Of a stretch of DNA of 64,000 nt, positions 13,001 to 27,351 are shown one piece after another. The notes beneath the pieces are model-generated. The model did no database searches, was not told where the DNA came from, and was given only the letters and a program-made list of their open reading frames with translations. The position numbers and the translations under genes were made by a program. The stretch is taken from positions 49,871,321-49,935,320 of the forward strand of contig JALGPY010000002.1 of NCBI GenBank assembly GCA_023055425.1, in the 5' to 3' direction. This stretch comes from Linanthus parryae. Taxonomy: Eukaryota; Streptophyta; Magnoliopsida; Ericales; Polemoniaceae. Positions within the stretch are counted from its first letter, which is position 1, and each line of letters starts with the position of its first letter.

Positions 13001-16000
13001 ATTCCATTTAAGAAATCTAATGAAGTTAGGGTTCTGGGAAAATTGTTCTGGAGTTACAATTATGTAGGGGTTTTTGTGTCCAATTCGATAGTGCAGGGGG
13101 TTAAGTGGACAAACGAGTATCTTGCAAGTGAGTTTATTGTACTGTGTTGATTGACCAATTTGTTAAATGCATGCTTCTGTTTATAGAACATGAAATACTA
13201 TCTCCATTCTATATAATTCTGATAGATCCCTTCCCCAGATTTGTGTTTTTCTGTGCTGGAATTGTTGTAAGGCACATGTGATATTCCAAGATCAGAAACC
13301 CTTGATCCGTGTTCCTGAGAATGAAATTAGGTGCAAATTGAGAAGACTATGATCACCTATAGAGGCCTAATTGCAGCAAAAATATTATCTTTTAACACCA
13401 GTGCATGTAAATATACTTGTAGTTCATTTTTTCTATAAATTAGCTTTAGTTAAAAACAGCGGGAATATAGAGATAATGAGCTGCGACATCAAAAGGTCAT
13501 CAATCTTGGGAACAAAGTAGAAAGAAACACTTCTCTATTTTTATTACTTTCCTCATTTTCAATTTTGGGTTTGGGGAGTCTATAAGACCTGTAGAACTGG
13601 GGATTATGAAATGCTTGGTTTGTCTTTTTTTATTCATTGACGTTCTACAGTTGATGGCTCATATTATTTCCCTTCAGGCAGGGCTCAACTGCTTTCTCGT
13701 TGAAAAACATTCAAGAGATGGATGCAATAGTATCTAGATTTGAAACAAAAGAAGCAGGTCCTCTAATTTTGTCATGGGCAACATTCCTTTGCCTCATTTC
13801 GTCACTCCCTGGAAAACAGGACTATAACATGGTAACATTAAACTTTGATTAGTTAGAATTTATGCTGTCTCAATTTTGTTTAGTATTTGAATGCCTTTGT
13901 TTTATGTCTCAGGATATTGATCATGCTAGTTATGTACGACAAGCATTTGATGCTGAATCTTTGAGTTATATTCTTGAAGTTCTACAAACTGACATATTAA
14001 AGGCTTCAGATGTGAGTTCCTCAGCCTACTTTCATGAAAGCTTAATTTCCCCATGTGAGGCACTTAGCATTACACAAGCAGTTCTTGGACTAATCCTACT
14101 TGTTATATTTTGCGTTTAGTATCTTCGTTTCTCTTTTGATTTCACATATCTTATTGCATCTCTCATCTTAAAACGGGCAACATTATCTTCTAGGGTCCTA
14201 CGGCCGGTCTGCGAAGCGTGATGAGAACATTTATCTCGGCATTTATTGCATCATATGAAATCAGTCTTCAGGTTATTTAGCCGTTTATCTTGTTTCCCCA
14301 CTTAAAGCAATTCTCGTTGTACGGCCTGTTAATGTGTCCTGTTTTTGTTGCATTTCAGTTGGAGGACAATACCCTAAAGCTGATTCTGGGTATCCTCTCC
14401 AATATATACAGAGGAGAGGTTTGGGTCTACATGATAATTTCATCTTATCAAATAATGTTTGTTTTGATTTCCTGTAATTAATTTATTACAGGAAATCTGA
14501 TCTTGCAGGAGTCGCTTTGTGTTCAATTTTGGGACAGGGACAGTTTTATTGATGGACCCGTCCGATGTCTTCTCTGCAACTTAGAGGGTGAATTCCCGTT
14601 TAGGACTCTGGAACTTATACGCTTATTATCAGCCCTTGCGGAAGGATCTTGGCCTGCAGAATGTGTGTGAGTCGTCAGTTCGTCACACTTACACTGCTCA
14701 AGTTGTAGGCTTCATTTTGACATGCCTTACTCTGCCATACCAACTACTGGGGCCATCACTAATATTACTCCCTCCGTCCCGCAAAGGTTGTCCGTTTTTT
14801 CCAATTTCGGATGTCCCAAATTGGTTGTCCATTTTATTTTAAAGTTTTAAAATATAATGGATTTCAAGATTGGCCATAATTATATATCGTACTTGGTATT
14901 GACAAAAGAAGAAGGAATAATTTTGTAAGTGGCATGCCAAAATTTTGAATCTGGGTGCCTTAATTGTATGTCTCCTTAAAAATTGGAGTTCTGGAAATGG
15001 ACAACTGTATATGGGCAGCGAAAAACCACGACGTTTGCAGGATGGAGGGGGTAGTTGATATTTATCTTTTGGTGCCTATCACACTCGTGGATTCTTTTTG
15101 GCATCTTATTTTGTTTGCTTGTTTTAGTATTAGAGTAACCTTTATGAATAAGTCATTACCTCTATGATTAATGCCTAAAGCCTTAGAGAGCAATCCAGCG
15201 AAGGGGATTTGAGTGACTTCATTGATGAAGTTGCACACTTGCACTTTTTTCGTTCAAGTCATGAAATATCAACTTGTAAACCCCATGCTAGGAATACTTT
15301 AACAAGTCAAAAGAATTGAATTGTATAGAACTTTGAATCTGAAAAATTTCAGGATAGTTGAAATCATTCCATGCAAAGTTCCAGACGTAAAAACTCGAAA
15401 CGAAAATGAGATTTGCCAAATACTTCAGCACTATACAACTCAGAGAGTGATGCATACGAGTATCTGTAATCCATTTGTGTAAGTATATGAATTAAATGTT
15501 TTATTTTTTCACAAATTCTTATTTTCGACGAATTGAAGAGAAACATGAGAAATAGAATTTCTATGTTAAACAGGGTTTATTTGTGACTTTGGCAGGGTGT
15601 GATTATATTATGTATACAATTTGATATTAGAAAATCGTCCTTCAATAACAACACTATTTACATATTTAAAGTTTGTTTGGTATCCGTTTAAAAACAAGAA
15701 AAACAGTGGAAAAAAGCGTGTTGAAAACACGTTTAAAAGCAGAATCAAAAAAGTGTTTGGTATCTGTTTAAAAACAGTGTTTAAAATCAAAAACACATTT
15801 GCAAAATTACTAAATTTCAATGTTCATTTGCTTGAATATCATTTTTACGTACAATACCAACATATATTTGATATGTTTTGCATCTAATCATAGTTGAAAT
15901 GTCTTTAAACACCAAGAGTATGAAAAAAACACCCAAAAAAACACCCAAAAAAACACCACATTTGCTGTTTTCTAAACAGGCAAATGAGTTTAAAAAAACT

Positions 16001-19000
16001 TTTTTTTCTTAATCAAAGTTGATTAAAAACAGGGATGCCAAACATGCACTTAACCACACTTTATTTTTGATGTGAAGACCTTATCTTATACTCTCTCTAT
16101 TGCATTTTGTCAGAGCCATTCAACTCATCAAATGTTTAAGAAAGTAGGCAGAACTGCACCGATTGTACCCAAGTTTTGCATTTTCGTACGCATAGGTAGC
16201 CCATTTTCCAACTGTTGCACACATTTCACATATTTTTTGGTAAAAAATTAAGTCCTTGTCGTTAAATTGTATTCTTGTACAGATGGAAGTTAACGGCTGG
16301 TACTTGATTGTTACAAAAAACTAAAAGTTGGGTAGCATTTGCAACAATTGGAAAGTCAGGCACCTACTTGATGAGAGCCAGTAGATTGAATTTGTTGGGA
16401 GGTCCTGATGGTCTTGTGGTTAGGGAGGATATAGTTTTCACTTTTCAGGCATCTAAATAAGATAAAACTCATACTGTGGGATGAATGGGGTAACTTTTGT
16501 GTTTTTGGTGTTCAAACAATTAGAAGAAACTTAATTTCTTTTTATTAAGCATCTTTTTTCTTCGAGCAACCAAATATGCAAGTAAAACCACTGAACCTAG
16601 ATACTACTGGGATATGTATGAACCTCATTTTAGAAGAATCTTTATAAGAGATCAAGTTGATATGCAGATAATTTTGATTAATATTTTGAAGACCACACAT
16701 TCCAATTCGGACTTGTATGCGCAAGGTTATGTTGAATCAGTTCTTCCTCAACCATTGTTGCATTATCCTATTGTGTTGTCCTTGAAACCTCGAATATGAA
16801 ACATTGAGGCAAACTGTCTCAGTGGAAATCTGTGAAATGGGCTAATCTTGTCGCGTTTTGATAATATATTACCTATTCTTCCTATTCTTGAAGTGAGCCA
16901 TAATTTTGAATAGTATACTTTTCTTGATATGTCTGCTGCTATATGTATTTGTTTGAGATAATGACGACTCCCTGATTGATTAAGCTTCAAAGGTGCCCTA
17001 CACAGTTGAGGTTGTTTACATATATTCTTTTTTCACAGGTACAATTTTCTTGATAAGTCTGTTGGTATATCGTCTTTGTTTGAGATAGACAATAACTCCG
17101 TGATTGATAGAGCTGCTAACATTGTTGAGACACATGTACCTTTGTGCATACCTGGGATTGAGGGTTTGCTGATTCCAAGTAATACACGTGGCCATGTTCT
17201 GAAACTGGTTGATAAAAGTACTGCTCTTGTACGGTGGGAGGTAATTAGACATGATTGCATATCAGCATATGCATTTGTTTTTGCTTCAAGCTTACAATTC
17301 ACAGATCACTGTTTTGATGTTTTGCTTCCTTATGCTTTGTACTCTGTGCATTTGTTGTAAAATCTGTCTCTTGGATTTCAACAGTTATTTCGTTTTGTTG
17401 GCTGTTACAGTTATTATATTTTTGCAGAAGACATGATTACATGATAGTGTATAAAATCTGGTAGCCAAGAAGCCCATTACCAGAAAACGAATTTAACTGA
17501 AAAGATAGCACTAAGATTGATGAGTGCATAGGTAAAGAAAATGTGAAATTCCGTATGAGCTCTGTAAGAAAGACCTAGAAATTGCACCCATCGAAGATAA
17601 AAGTTTCAAAGCAACTTACGGCAATTTGATCATGTCATTCTCAATGGATTCATGAAAGATGATTCCATACAGGTCGATGGTGATAAAAACAGTAGAGAAG
17701 ATAGGGAGTGTATTATGGATAAGAGATGAATTCCGTTACTGTCCTACCCGATTTGATATCTAATCTTAATTTGCTGGATTTGACCATTTATTTTTATGAA
17801 TAGTTCTGTTATGGATGATGTCTCCAATCGGTGCTATGTATCCATTACTAGTGTACTGCCCCACCTAAAGGCACGATCTAAAAAGTCTGTGGGACATATA
17901 CCATAATTTTGATAAGTTTTATGAAGTTCGTGCGTGTCTGGGCAATAATATACATTTATAAAGTATTTGGGATAAACCATAATTTTCACAAACTTTTAAT
18001 GGAGTTACTGGGTTGTAATATATATATATATATATATATTAATATTTTTTGGTTCCTAGTGTATTTTCGTTTAGTCTGCTGGTCATATTATAATAAAATA
18101 TAAATACAAAAGTCCCATTTAAAATATGTGGGACCCACGCCGCTGTACATTATTATATGGATTATTTTGAACCTCTGTTCTTGTATTATTCTTTCTGAAT
18201 GTATTAATATTGTGAAGTTGAATAATTGTAGATTATTTATGTATTTGAAAATCTATATTTGATTATGATAAACTTCAATATTTTGATGTCAGTTATTATG
18301 GCAGAAGCATGACCCACTTTGTTATCTGAAGTCTGAACTTAATCAATTGAGGATGAGAGTAACAAATTATAGTATGACCTGCTGCACCTGCTTGATAATT
18401 TGATCCCGATCTGTTAGAAACTTGAAATTTGGACCCAGATTCAGTCATACGTTTAACAGGAACCTAGATATGTATATAGGCTAATCCGGTCTGACACTTC
18501 ATCACTCGTTGTCTTATGATATTGTTGTCAGCTGAAAGTTTGAAACAACCTACTTCCTCGGCAGGCTCCCAATTGTTTTCTTTTCTGAAATTCCTACTTT
18601 CCTCTATTAGCTGTGTATCTTCTCAGACTGCTGTTTTGTCAATGCCACTAAAAGCAGTCAATGTCATAACTATAAGAATTCCTTGTTGTCCTGAGTTTCC
18701 CTAATCTTACTCAGATGTAACCCAATCGGAGTCACTTCGTTAACCCTGCTTCTTACTTCTGATCAGTTAAGGAGACTGTACGTTATTAAACTTATATTTC
18801 TGGCTTCGTTCCCATAGTTGTCAAAGCTTGATACGTATCGTGTATCGATAGTAGGATTTTCATATCGTGTATCGTATCGTATCGCATATCGGAACGATAT
18901 GCACACACTTCTTAAAGCAACTTAAAAAACATATGCCGTCCCGTATAGGGAAGAGTTTATTTGTTGCGTCGGCATTTACTCTCTTATACAATATATCTTA

Positions 19001-22000
19001 AATACATATAGAGGTTGATCAGGTAGTCTAACCAGCACCATCACGTATTAACATCTTTTGTACGCAGCTAGATTGTAGAGTCCCATTATAAAGGAATGTT
19101 AATATATTTTAGCATCATGTCCAATAATGAATCACATATTCACATTACACAAGTGAGAGTAATAGTTAATTAGAAGAATTGAGTGGATTGTTAGTCATAC
19201 GTAGGTTATATCTATGTGGCATCGTTTTAGTAGTTCAATATCCTTGATTCTATGTGGCTAAAGCACTCAGTTAAATGGAACAGAAAACTGGAATACTAAA
19301 GTTAGGGATCTCTAATCAGTCCCCACTACGAACACAACCGTATTCCACTAGAGTTATGTAAATAGAACAACTTGTCTTCTATCTGCCATTGTGTTCTTCT
19401 GTCTTTCTCTTCTGAAGGCGAAATCATTTATCAAGAATTCAAGGGAATTGAGTTTTTTGACAAGCAAGATTGAGGGAAACCCGGAGAAGTAGGACCATCT
19501 ACTAAAATATTCATATAATCCATGTAATACGAAGTTCTATATCAATTGGTTCTGACAAACCTAGCCCTGTTTCAGTTCTCAGATGTATCGTGCGATACGT
19601 GATACATATCGTGTCGGATGTGTATCTCTCGATACAGTTTGATACGCTTTTATTAGAGATACAGCGAAAGATACGTAACGCTGATTGCATGTATCGGATC
19701 GTATTGTACGACACGTATCGAGTATCGCCCGATACTGATAACAGAGTTCGTTCCCCACTCACACCCGTAAAGGGCATAATACTTTGGTTTGGGTTTGTAG
19801 TCCTCCGGCAAAAACAACTGGGAAGTTAAGACATAGATGTTGTTCTGTGAGCAAAATTTTAAATGTTGATGAGGTAACGGATCTCTCAGGTTACCACATC
19901 GATCTCCTTCAAAAGGTCTGGATCTGGAAGTATATGTCTGTGATAGACTGCATTCTCTATGTGATAAAGGTGTATTACTATTTATTGATAGAGAGAAAGC
20001 TATTGTATGCAGTGAATTCTTTTTGGGCCATTAAATATTTCAATACCCATATCCTGAACCATTATTGTGGTAATGGGAGCCTTTAACTTGGAACACATGA
20101 TGTCATTAGAGCTGTAAACGGCTCGGGTTTTGGCCAAAATTCGAACTGAACCAATCTAATCAGTTTGGCCAAAATCAATGCCGAAACCGAACCAAGTAGA
20201 GTAAGAAAACGAACCGAAGCAAAACGTGAATTAGCTAGCAACTTGGTCTCGGTTTAACCTTCAGCTTAGAAGGAGAGGGAGCAGAAAGTGATGAACACAA
20301 TAAACAATCACAGCAAATCTAGAAAATAACTCACCGGGTGTTACTATGTACATCACAATATCTTTGATCCAAAGAACAGATCCAAGATTGAAAAAAGAAA
20401 CCAAACTTTTAACAAGCTAGAAAGAATTGTTGTGGCCTCCGAGACGGATATGCAGAAATATGCATGTTGGGGGCATCAAATCTGGAGAAGAGAAGAGTTT
20501 TCGGCCATTGTTGTTGGCTAACAAAGCTCCTCAAGTAGGGATGGCAATGCGGTTCGATCCGATCCGAAATCCGAGTGATTCTATCCGAATGGATGAAGTC
20601 TGAATCCGATCCATTTTAAAATGGATCGGATAAGGATATTAAAAATCAAAATCCGATCCATATCCGGATTCGATCCGAATATATTAGGATATCCGATGGA
20701 TATAGGATCCGAACACACATAGTTTTACAAAATACCCTTATAGTTATAATCAATTATGTTTTTACCTACGTATATATAAACACATTACACAAATCACTAC
20801 ACATTATGTTTTCATGGCCTGAAGATAATATTCCACTATGGTTATGGACAGTTTAAGTTTTGTTTTGATTGAATTTGTAGACAATTTTAGACATTATTGG
20901 TCCCTGAAACCTTTGAATGGCTTGCTTATATTTCTTGGTTGATCTACGTTTGTCATATTGGTAAAATATTTTTAATATATCTTTACTTTCTAGGTAGCTT
21001 TTTTTTGTGTGGTGGCTCTTTTTACGTATTTTTCTGAATTTGTTGCGTACTTTTTATGAGTAGTAAAACAATGCTCAGGATCCGAATCTGGATCCGAGTC
21101 AGATCCGTTTATGGAAACTTGAATTATCGGATCGAATATGGATATTGCAAATTAAATCCGGTCCGGATTCAATCCGAATCCGTTTTGGATCTGGTGGGAT
21201 TTGGATCGAATATGGATCCACTTATTTTGATCGGATTCGGATATGGATATAGGTGGATCCGATTGGACCCCGATCCGTTGCCATCCCTATCCTCAAGTGC
21301 TATATGGTCTCTCTGGTGGTTCTGAAGAAGTTGTTTGACGGAATGCGTCTTCTTGGCCATGGTGGTCGTCAATCCATCCACTACTTTGTTCGAATGTGTG
21401 GTTTAGAGAGGATGAGATGCTAGAGAGAGATGAGCTTGAGAGGATAAGAGTAGTTAACAGACGGCAGAGAGAGAAAGAGATGTGGAAACTGGAAACCTAA
21501 TCCTAGGACAATATATGGTGAAATAATTATCACATGTGTTGGGTACAAACACTACATAGACATACAGTATAAACGGTTGGGTTTAGCTCGGGTGAAAAAA
21601 ATCTGGAACCAAAATTGAACCGGAGCAGTTTGGTTACTAAAAAACCGAACCCGAACCGTTTGGGCCTGAAACCGAACTGACCTGAATCGATTAGCATGGT
21701 TCGATCTGGTTTTGCGGTTCAAACTTGCAGCCCTATGCCGTATCTTGCTTCCATTTTTTCTTGAAATTTTGTCTAAAATGTTCTAAAGCATATACATTCA
21801 ATTCCTCAATATAGGTGTATGTGACAAATTGAACAAATTTAGGTATTCCTTGAACAGTGTACTTGTATAAATACATACAATTCATCTTCTCTCTATCCCT
21901 TTCGAATTGGTGGCCCCGTGTCCTTTAGTTTCCTTGTCCGGTCTGTGCTTCCACAGTGCATTGTTAGCGAAATAAGGTGCAGCTCCCTCTGACCCATTTT

Positions 22001-25000
22001 ATGAGTTCACCTTTCCTAAAATGTGTGGCCCAATTTGTGTCATCTCACACAGAAGTTACTTATCTTTTCATTTTCCAAAGGAAGTAGTGCACAAGACAAG
22101 GGACAATTTCGTAAATCTACCAAGTCAAAAGCATATCCTTTATCCACGTGAATAGTCAAACACGTAAAATGGACTGAGGGAGTACGAAAGGGCCTTCAGT
22201 AGACATGTCCAAACCACGTCAAACATATGTTACCGCAATTTTCTTGTTGATCTCTTGGTTTAGAATTAGAATAAACTAAACAATTGCCTAGTCCTCTCTA
22301 CTCACGTAGTCATCGATGTAACTCCCTCTGTCCCAAATAAAGGATTACTTTTCAATGTGAGGGTACCCCACATATTTTGTCATCTTAGGTTTTCGAGGTC
22401 TAAAACCTTTTTCCCTGCTAAAAGTTTTCTCAAGTGTCTTGGAAATAGAGCAATGAAAGATAGAGGTGTAGATAACATCACTATGTGTATGTTAAACAAG
22501 CAATTATGTTAATTTTGAATCAACACTGTGTACTGTAATTTTATAAATATTTCCTTTTCTATTTTTAGGAATTTCAAACACCACAATATCTCATTTGGAC
22601 CCTTGAAACTGATTACGGCAGGCATGTACTGGAATTATTGTTGTGTCCGTCTAAAAAATTAACCAATAACATATATACTGTAATGAGTGGCTTGTGAATT
22701 TTGTGGGCATTGTATACCAAGAGAAGAAGTTGTCGCTCCCCAGGACCTTAAACTGTCCTCATGTGGTATTTTATTTGTTCTGTTACCCAAGTTCTCTTAT
22801 GCAGGTTTTGGTTTTCCAGACTACCCGTATTGGATTGGACTGGATTAGTTCCGGATAGGATTGAATTGGATTAGCTGAACTATAACTAATAATGTGTTTG
22901 GTTTCGTGCATTATTAATTCAGCATAAGGTACAAATAGTCCAATCCAGCTAATACCGTCATGTCAGAGGGGACTAATTCGGGGTATTAAACACAATCTTT
23001 TCACTATTTAGTACTGGTATTAAAATAAGTCAAGAACAACTAAACACAGTATTAACTAATATCTGGACTATATTTAGTCCAATCCCAGCTAATACTGCTA
23101 ATCCTAAAATGAACACTGACTGAAAGCGATCGGGAATAAATATCCCTTAGGGGAATCGAACCCCTGTCTTTCCTTTCGCCCGATCACTCGAACTGCTGCT
23201 TTGTCGAAAACGTACCCTTTATGAATACATTTTCCCGGGCCTTGTAATTAGTAAATCAGAAGGAAAGATTTAAAACATGGTTTCAGATGGATTTGTGTGA
23301 CTTTTTCTGGAAATCAACACGGGTGCTTTTTATAAAGAGGACTGGCCATTATTACATATCAATATATGACGGAGACATGTACTGGAATGATTGTTGTTTC
23401 CGTTTGAGAAGTAACCAATAACAGACTTGTATACTGTAATGGGTGGTAGGCTTGTGAATTTCACTGGCATTATATACCAAGAAAAGAAGTTGTCACTTCT
23501 CAGAATATTGTGGTGTTTTATTTGTTTCGTTTCCCAAGTTCACTTTATGAATACATTTTCCCGGCCTTTTTATTTGCAAAGGCAGGAGGAAAGATTTAAA
23601 ACATGGTTTCAGAGTTGATTTGTGCTACTTTTTATGGAGATGAACACACGATCTTTTCATAAAGAGGAACGGCCATTATTACATATCAACGTAGGAGATA
23701 GGGTAATGATTGTGCTCTCTGGAAGTTGCTGGTTCTTTCTTTGATGTTTAATGCTATTTCGGAATCCACACATTCTGGTTTCATCTTTTAATATCATTTT
23801 TAATGGGGATAGGTGAACTTATTCTTTTATGTAGGCAGCATCCTTTGATGGTATGGATAGGAATTACTCGTATACAAATTCAATTTTGTGACATTTGTTG
23901 GAAGGTTTTGAACTCAAGGAGTACAACCGTACTTTTATGTAGTTATCTCCTCATACAATTTATAATTCGTTTTAAGAGGAGGTCAATGCTTTCCTGTTGA
24001 TGATTGGAACTGGAGCAACTATTGTCTTTTAGATGGGATGAGTGCTTCTTATGGATTTTCGCTTTTTCGCTTCCATACACCTCAATGTTTTCATGGTATC
24101 TAAAACTCATTCTACTTCTAATTGCAGTATGCACAATCAGGGGTTCTTGTTTTGCTCTTGCGGTTGGCTCAGGAGATGTACTTGGATAACAGTGACGAAG
24201 TCCTTGCCACTCTAGACTTGCTTAGTCGTTTGGTGTCATTTAACAAGGTAATGAGTTTTGAAAGTTGCTCTTCTCTTTGCTTACAATGTCATGTCATAGC
24301 TAAACTAATATCTCTTTTGGAGATGCAATGTATATGGCATATAGTTTCTGAGTCTTTCAGAATCTTTAGCTTGCTGTTTTATGTGCAATTGTGCACAAGA
24401 TGATGCCCCTGGCATCCTTGGTATTTGTAACGGAGTATCATACTGTTTAACAGGTTGTTGAGCTTAATGGGGCTTGTCAACTGCTAGACTAGAGCCAATT
24501 ATATTATGTATAATCATACTTCAAATCTTGACATAATGGAGGCTTTAAAGAAGGGTAAATTACTCAAACACCCCTGCTCTTTGGTGTTAAACACTCGCTA
24601 CCGCTGCATTTTCTTAAGTTACACAAACATCCCTTACTTGCAAAACTAGTTAAAATATTAAGGACCTGGACTAATTGGGATTAGTCAGATGATGTTGTAA
24701 TCCATTTACATACAATATACCTAAATTGCCCACATAACCTATAAAGACGAATAATCATTGCAAATGGTAAACTGATGCCAACTAAACCGACTTTTACTTT
24801 CTCTCTGGCCTAAATCTAGAAACTAACAACATATTTCCACCTCCATCACCACCTTCTCAACGGTCACGTTGCTCCTCACTGGCAGTCTCTGATATCTCCG
24901 AGTAACCATTTCTCTCACAGAGTACCAACCCCGTCATCTCTCTTCGCTAACCTACACAAGAATAAGGTTACCTGGATCGTAGTTCGCTGCGGTTCGCGGA

Positions 25001-27317
25001 ACGGGATCGCGGTACGCTAGAGTGACCGGATCACGGTACACTAGGGGATGTAGCTTCTTCGATTTGTTTATTTTAATCGAAATTTGCTTGTCCGGATTGC
25101 AGAATGATTTTTAGGATCGTAAGACACACACACACACATATATAATGGGGGGGGGGGGTTGTACTTCATTGAAAACAACTTAAGAATTATGTAGCTTGTT
25201 TCAAATTGCTTTTTATTATATTGATCTTTTTTAAAAATGATTATAATTTATTAATTAAGTGGCATTTGTAACAATTGCATATAACTACGGAGAGTGTTTG
25301 TCACGATTTTTCAACATTTTCTGCCTTCTTCAATAAAAAAGGACACACAAACCTATTTTTGTCATACTTCTCTCAAATAAATATTTTCTGTGCTATTTTG
25401 ATCTGATAATGTCTTTCGAAAATCTCAATAAAAAATCTCAACAAAATTATATCATTATTGCTATTATAAAATAGATAATTAATAAAAAACACATCAGTAT
25501 AAGATAACGTACAGATTTCTCAAAAAAAGTTTAAATACTTGACTCTTTAAAACAAAAAAATTCAAACTTATGTCTGCTGAATTCACAGATACGAAGACTA
25601 CATTAAATATATTATGTAATTCTTTTTGGATGACTGAAAGTAACTGTTAATGTCCCACTAATTTGCAATTACTCCAGGAATAGAGTAACGAATCCGTGTT
25701 GTATCCACAAAATCAGCCAAAACATTATACACTGGTCAACTCCTTCCTGTCTCCATCGCGCCTCTTCTTCCTGTTTGAGTCCGTTGAGTTCCAATGGAAT
25801 TTCAATACCAGTCGATGTTCGTGGGTCATCTTCATAGACTGTAAGTGCATAACCTATGAAGCACCGGAACGGCACATGTGCCTATGTCCCCGTTTCGTAC
25901 CCGTCCGGAACGCCGGAACGCTCCTGGAACGTCAGCCGGCGTCCCCGGAAAAAAAGGATTCCCGAACTCGACTGGAACGGCATGGGGACGTGTTCCGTCT
26001 TTCCCGAAACGCCTGTGGAACGTCCCTAGCCGACCTTCGAGATATGCACGGACTTGGACGTTAGTGCTGCGATCTCTGAACAAGACCGCCCATTCCCGGG
26101 TCGCCCGCGATCTGGAACATCTGGGTCAGGGTCGCCGGCGATCTGGAACATCTGGGTCAGGGTCGCCGTTGGTTGATGCAGATGGTGAAGAGAGGAAGTG
26201 AAAATGGAGAATTGAAGAGAGCTTTCGGAACGTCGGAAGAATACGAGTACTGTGAAGAAGAGAATCGTGGCTGAGAGTAGGGGGTATTTGAGAAGAAAAG
26301 TCAAACTATCTTATCACCTTCCAATAAATTAGTTTCATAGTTATACCAAAATTCTCTTATTTGTTACTACTGGTTTGACCCAGTAACACACGTTGCCAAT
26401 TTTCACTTATTATTCTCACCTATTTTAAGACTCAAATTTTATAAAACCCTAATGGGTTAATGGACTTCTATGGACTCGTTTAATTTGGGCTTTTCTGTTA
26501 CCTACAAAAGTAAACAGCCCAAAATGTTTTTTAGGGGAACAACCCAAAGTGTTTTTTTAAACAACCCAAAGTGTTTGATTTCTAATAAGTAAATATATTT
26601 ACTTTTATTTATAATGAAAATAAGTATATATTTATTATGTGCTATATACATTAAAAAATGTAAATAGATAAGAAATTTATGTTATATATATATATATAAA
26701 AATAAAACATAAATTTATTTACATATATATATATATATGCATATATAATATGTACATATATATTTTTTTTTAAAAACGCCGTTCCCCCGGCGTTCCGTCT
26801 CCTAAATTATTGAAAATCGGCGTCCCCGTCCCCGGATCGTCTCGTCCCCGTCTCGGTGCTACATAGTGTGCGTTTTGATTCATACTCGCATGTGTTCAGT
26901 TCTATCTTCACTACCAGGTCGCTGAAAGTAGCGAACTAGATCATGAACGACCCACGATTGGGAACGGGCGACCTAGTCTGAGAATCACTTCAGGTTCAGC
27001 AATTGTAGGTAACCCTGCACCAGACAATGCAATCGCCCACCACCATAACATACTTGTCCCCACCAACCATCATTACCCACATCGCTGCCACCTGTACTAC
27101 CTTTTACCTATTTCCCTTATTCTCTCCCTGGATTACTCTATGCCAACCAATATTTCTCGATAAATTAGAAGAAGATCGAAGTCCAAGAAAAGATAATATA
27201 GAAGACAACCGAGATAACCCCTACACTGTTGGTTGAAAGGTCAGACCAGGCTGCATCATCTTCTTTTGTGGTCAGTGTCCACTCTACTGTTGGTGTCAGT
27301 TTGGCCGCCGTGTTTTA

Positions 27318-27351
<34 letters not shown>

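Larger units (their letters stand above)
10485..13138. mobile_element. Old Mutator-like element (outer)
   Basis: The left end AGTAAACCCTCTTGCAATC, followed by AACCCCCTGCACTATCG, matches the inverted right end (CGATAGTGCAGGGGGTTAAG then CTTGCAAGTGAGTTTATT) over about 70 bp. No clear target duplication or transposase frame is visible. A second element is inserted at 10704-11676. Confidence 0.65.
14667..17038. other. NUP188 intron, 2.4 kb
   Basis: It holds a Stowaway-like MITE (14768-15051), a GTTTGGTA-type MITE (15667-16053) and a degraded copy of the next exon (16913-16990). I see nothing recognisable between 16054 and 16912. Confidence 0.55.
17241..24127. other. NUP188 intron, 6.9 kb
   Basis: It contains a TA microsatellite (about 18020-18040), a Mutator-like element (18814-19746), an older hAT-like element split by a younger hAT (20106-21736), a Stowaway-like end near 22160-22176 and a duplicated block at 22629-23700. 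I cannot assign 17440-18800. Confidence 0.55.

Noticed and set aside
23150..23215. A tRNA gene on the minus strand
   Set aside because: Only a T-arm-like hairpin is present. No acceptor stem, anticodon arm or D arm can be placed around it.
25696..26304. Frames of 83-122 codons on both strands
   Set aside because: They lie in the GTCCCCGTC-rich transposon arms and show no protein-like pattern.
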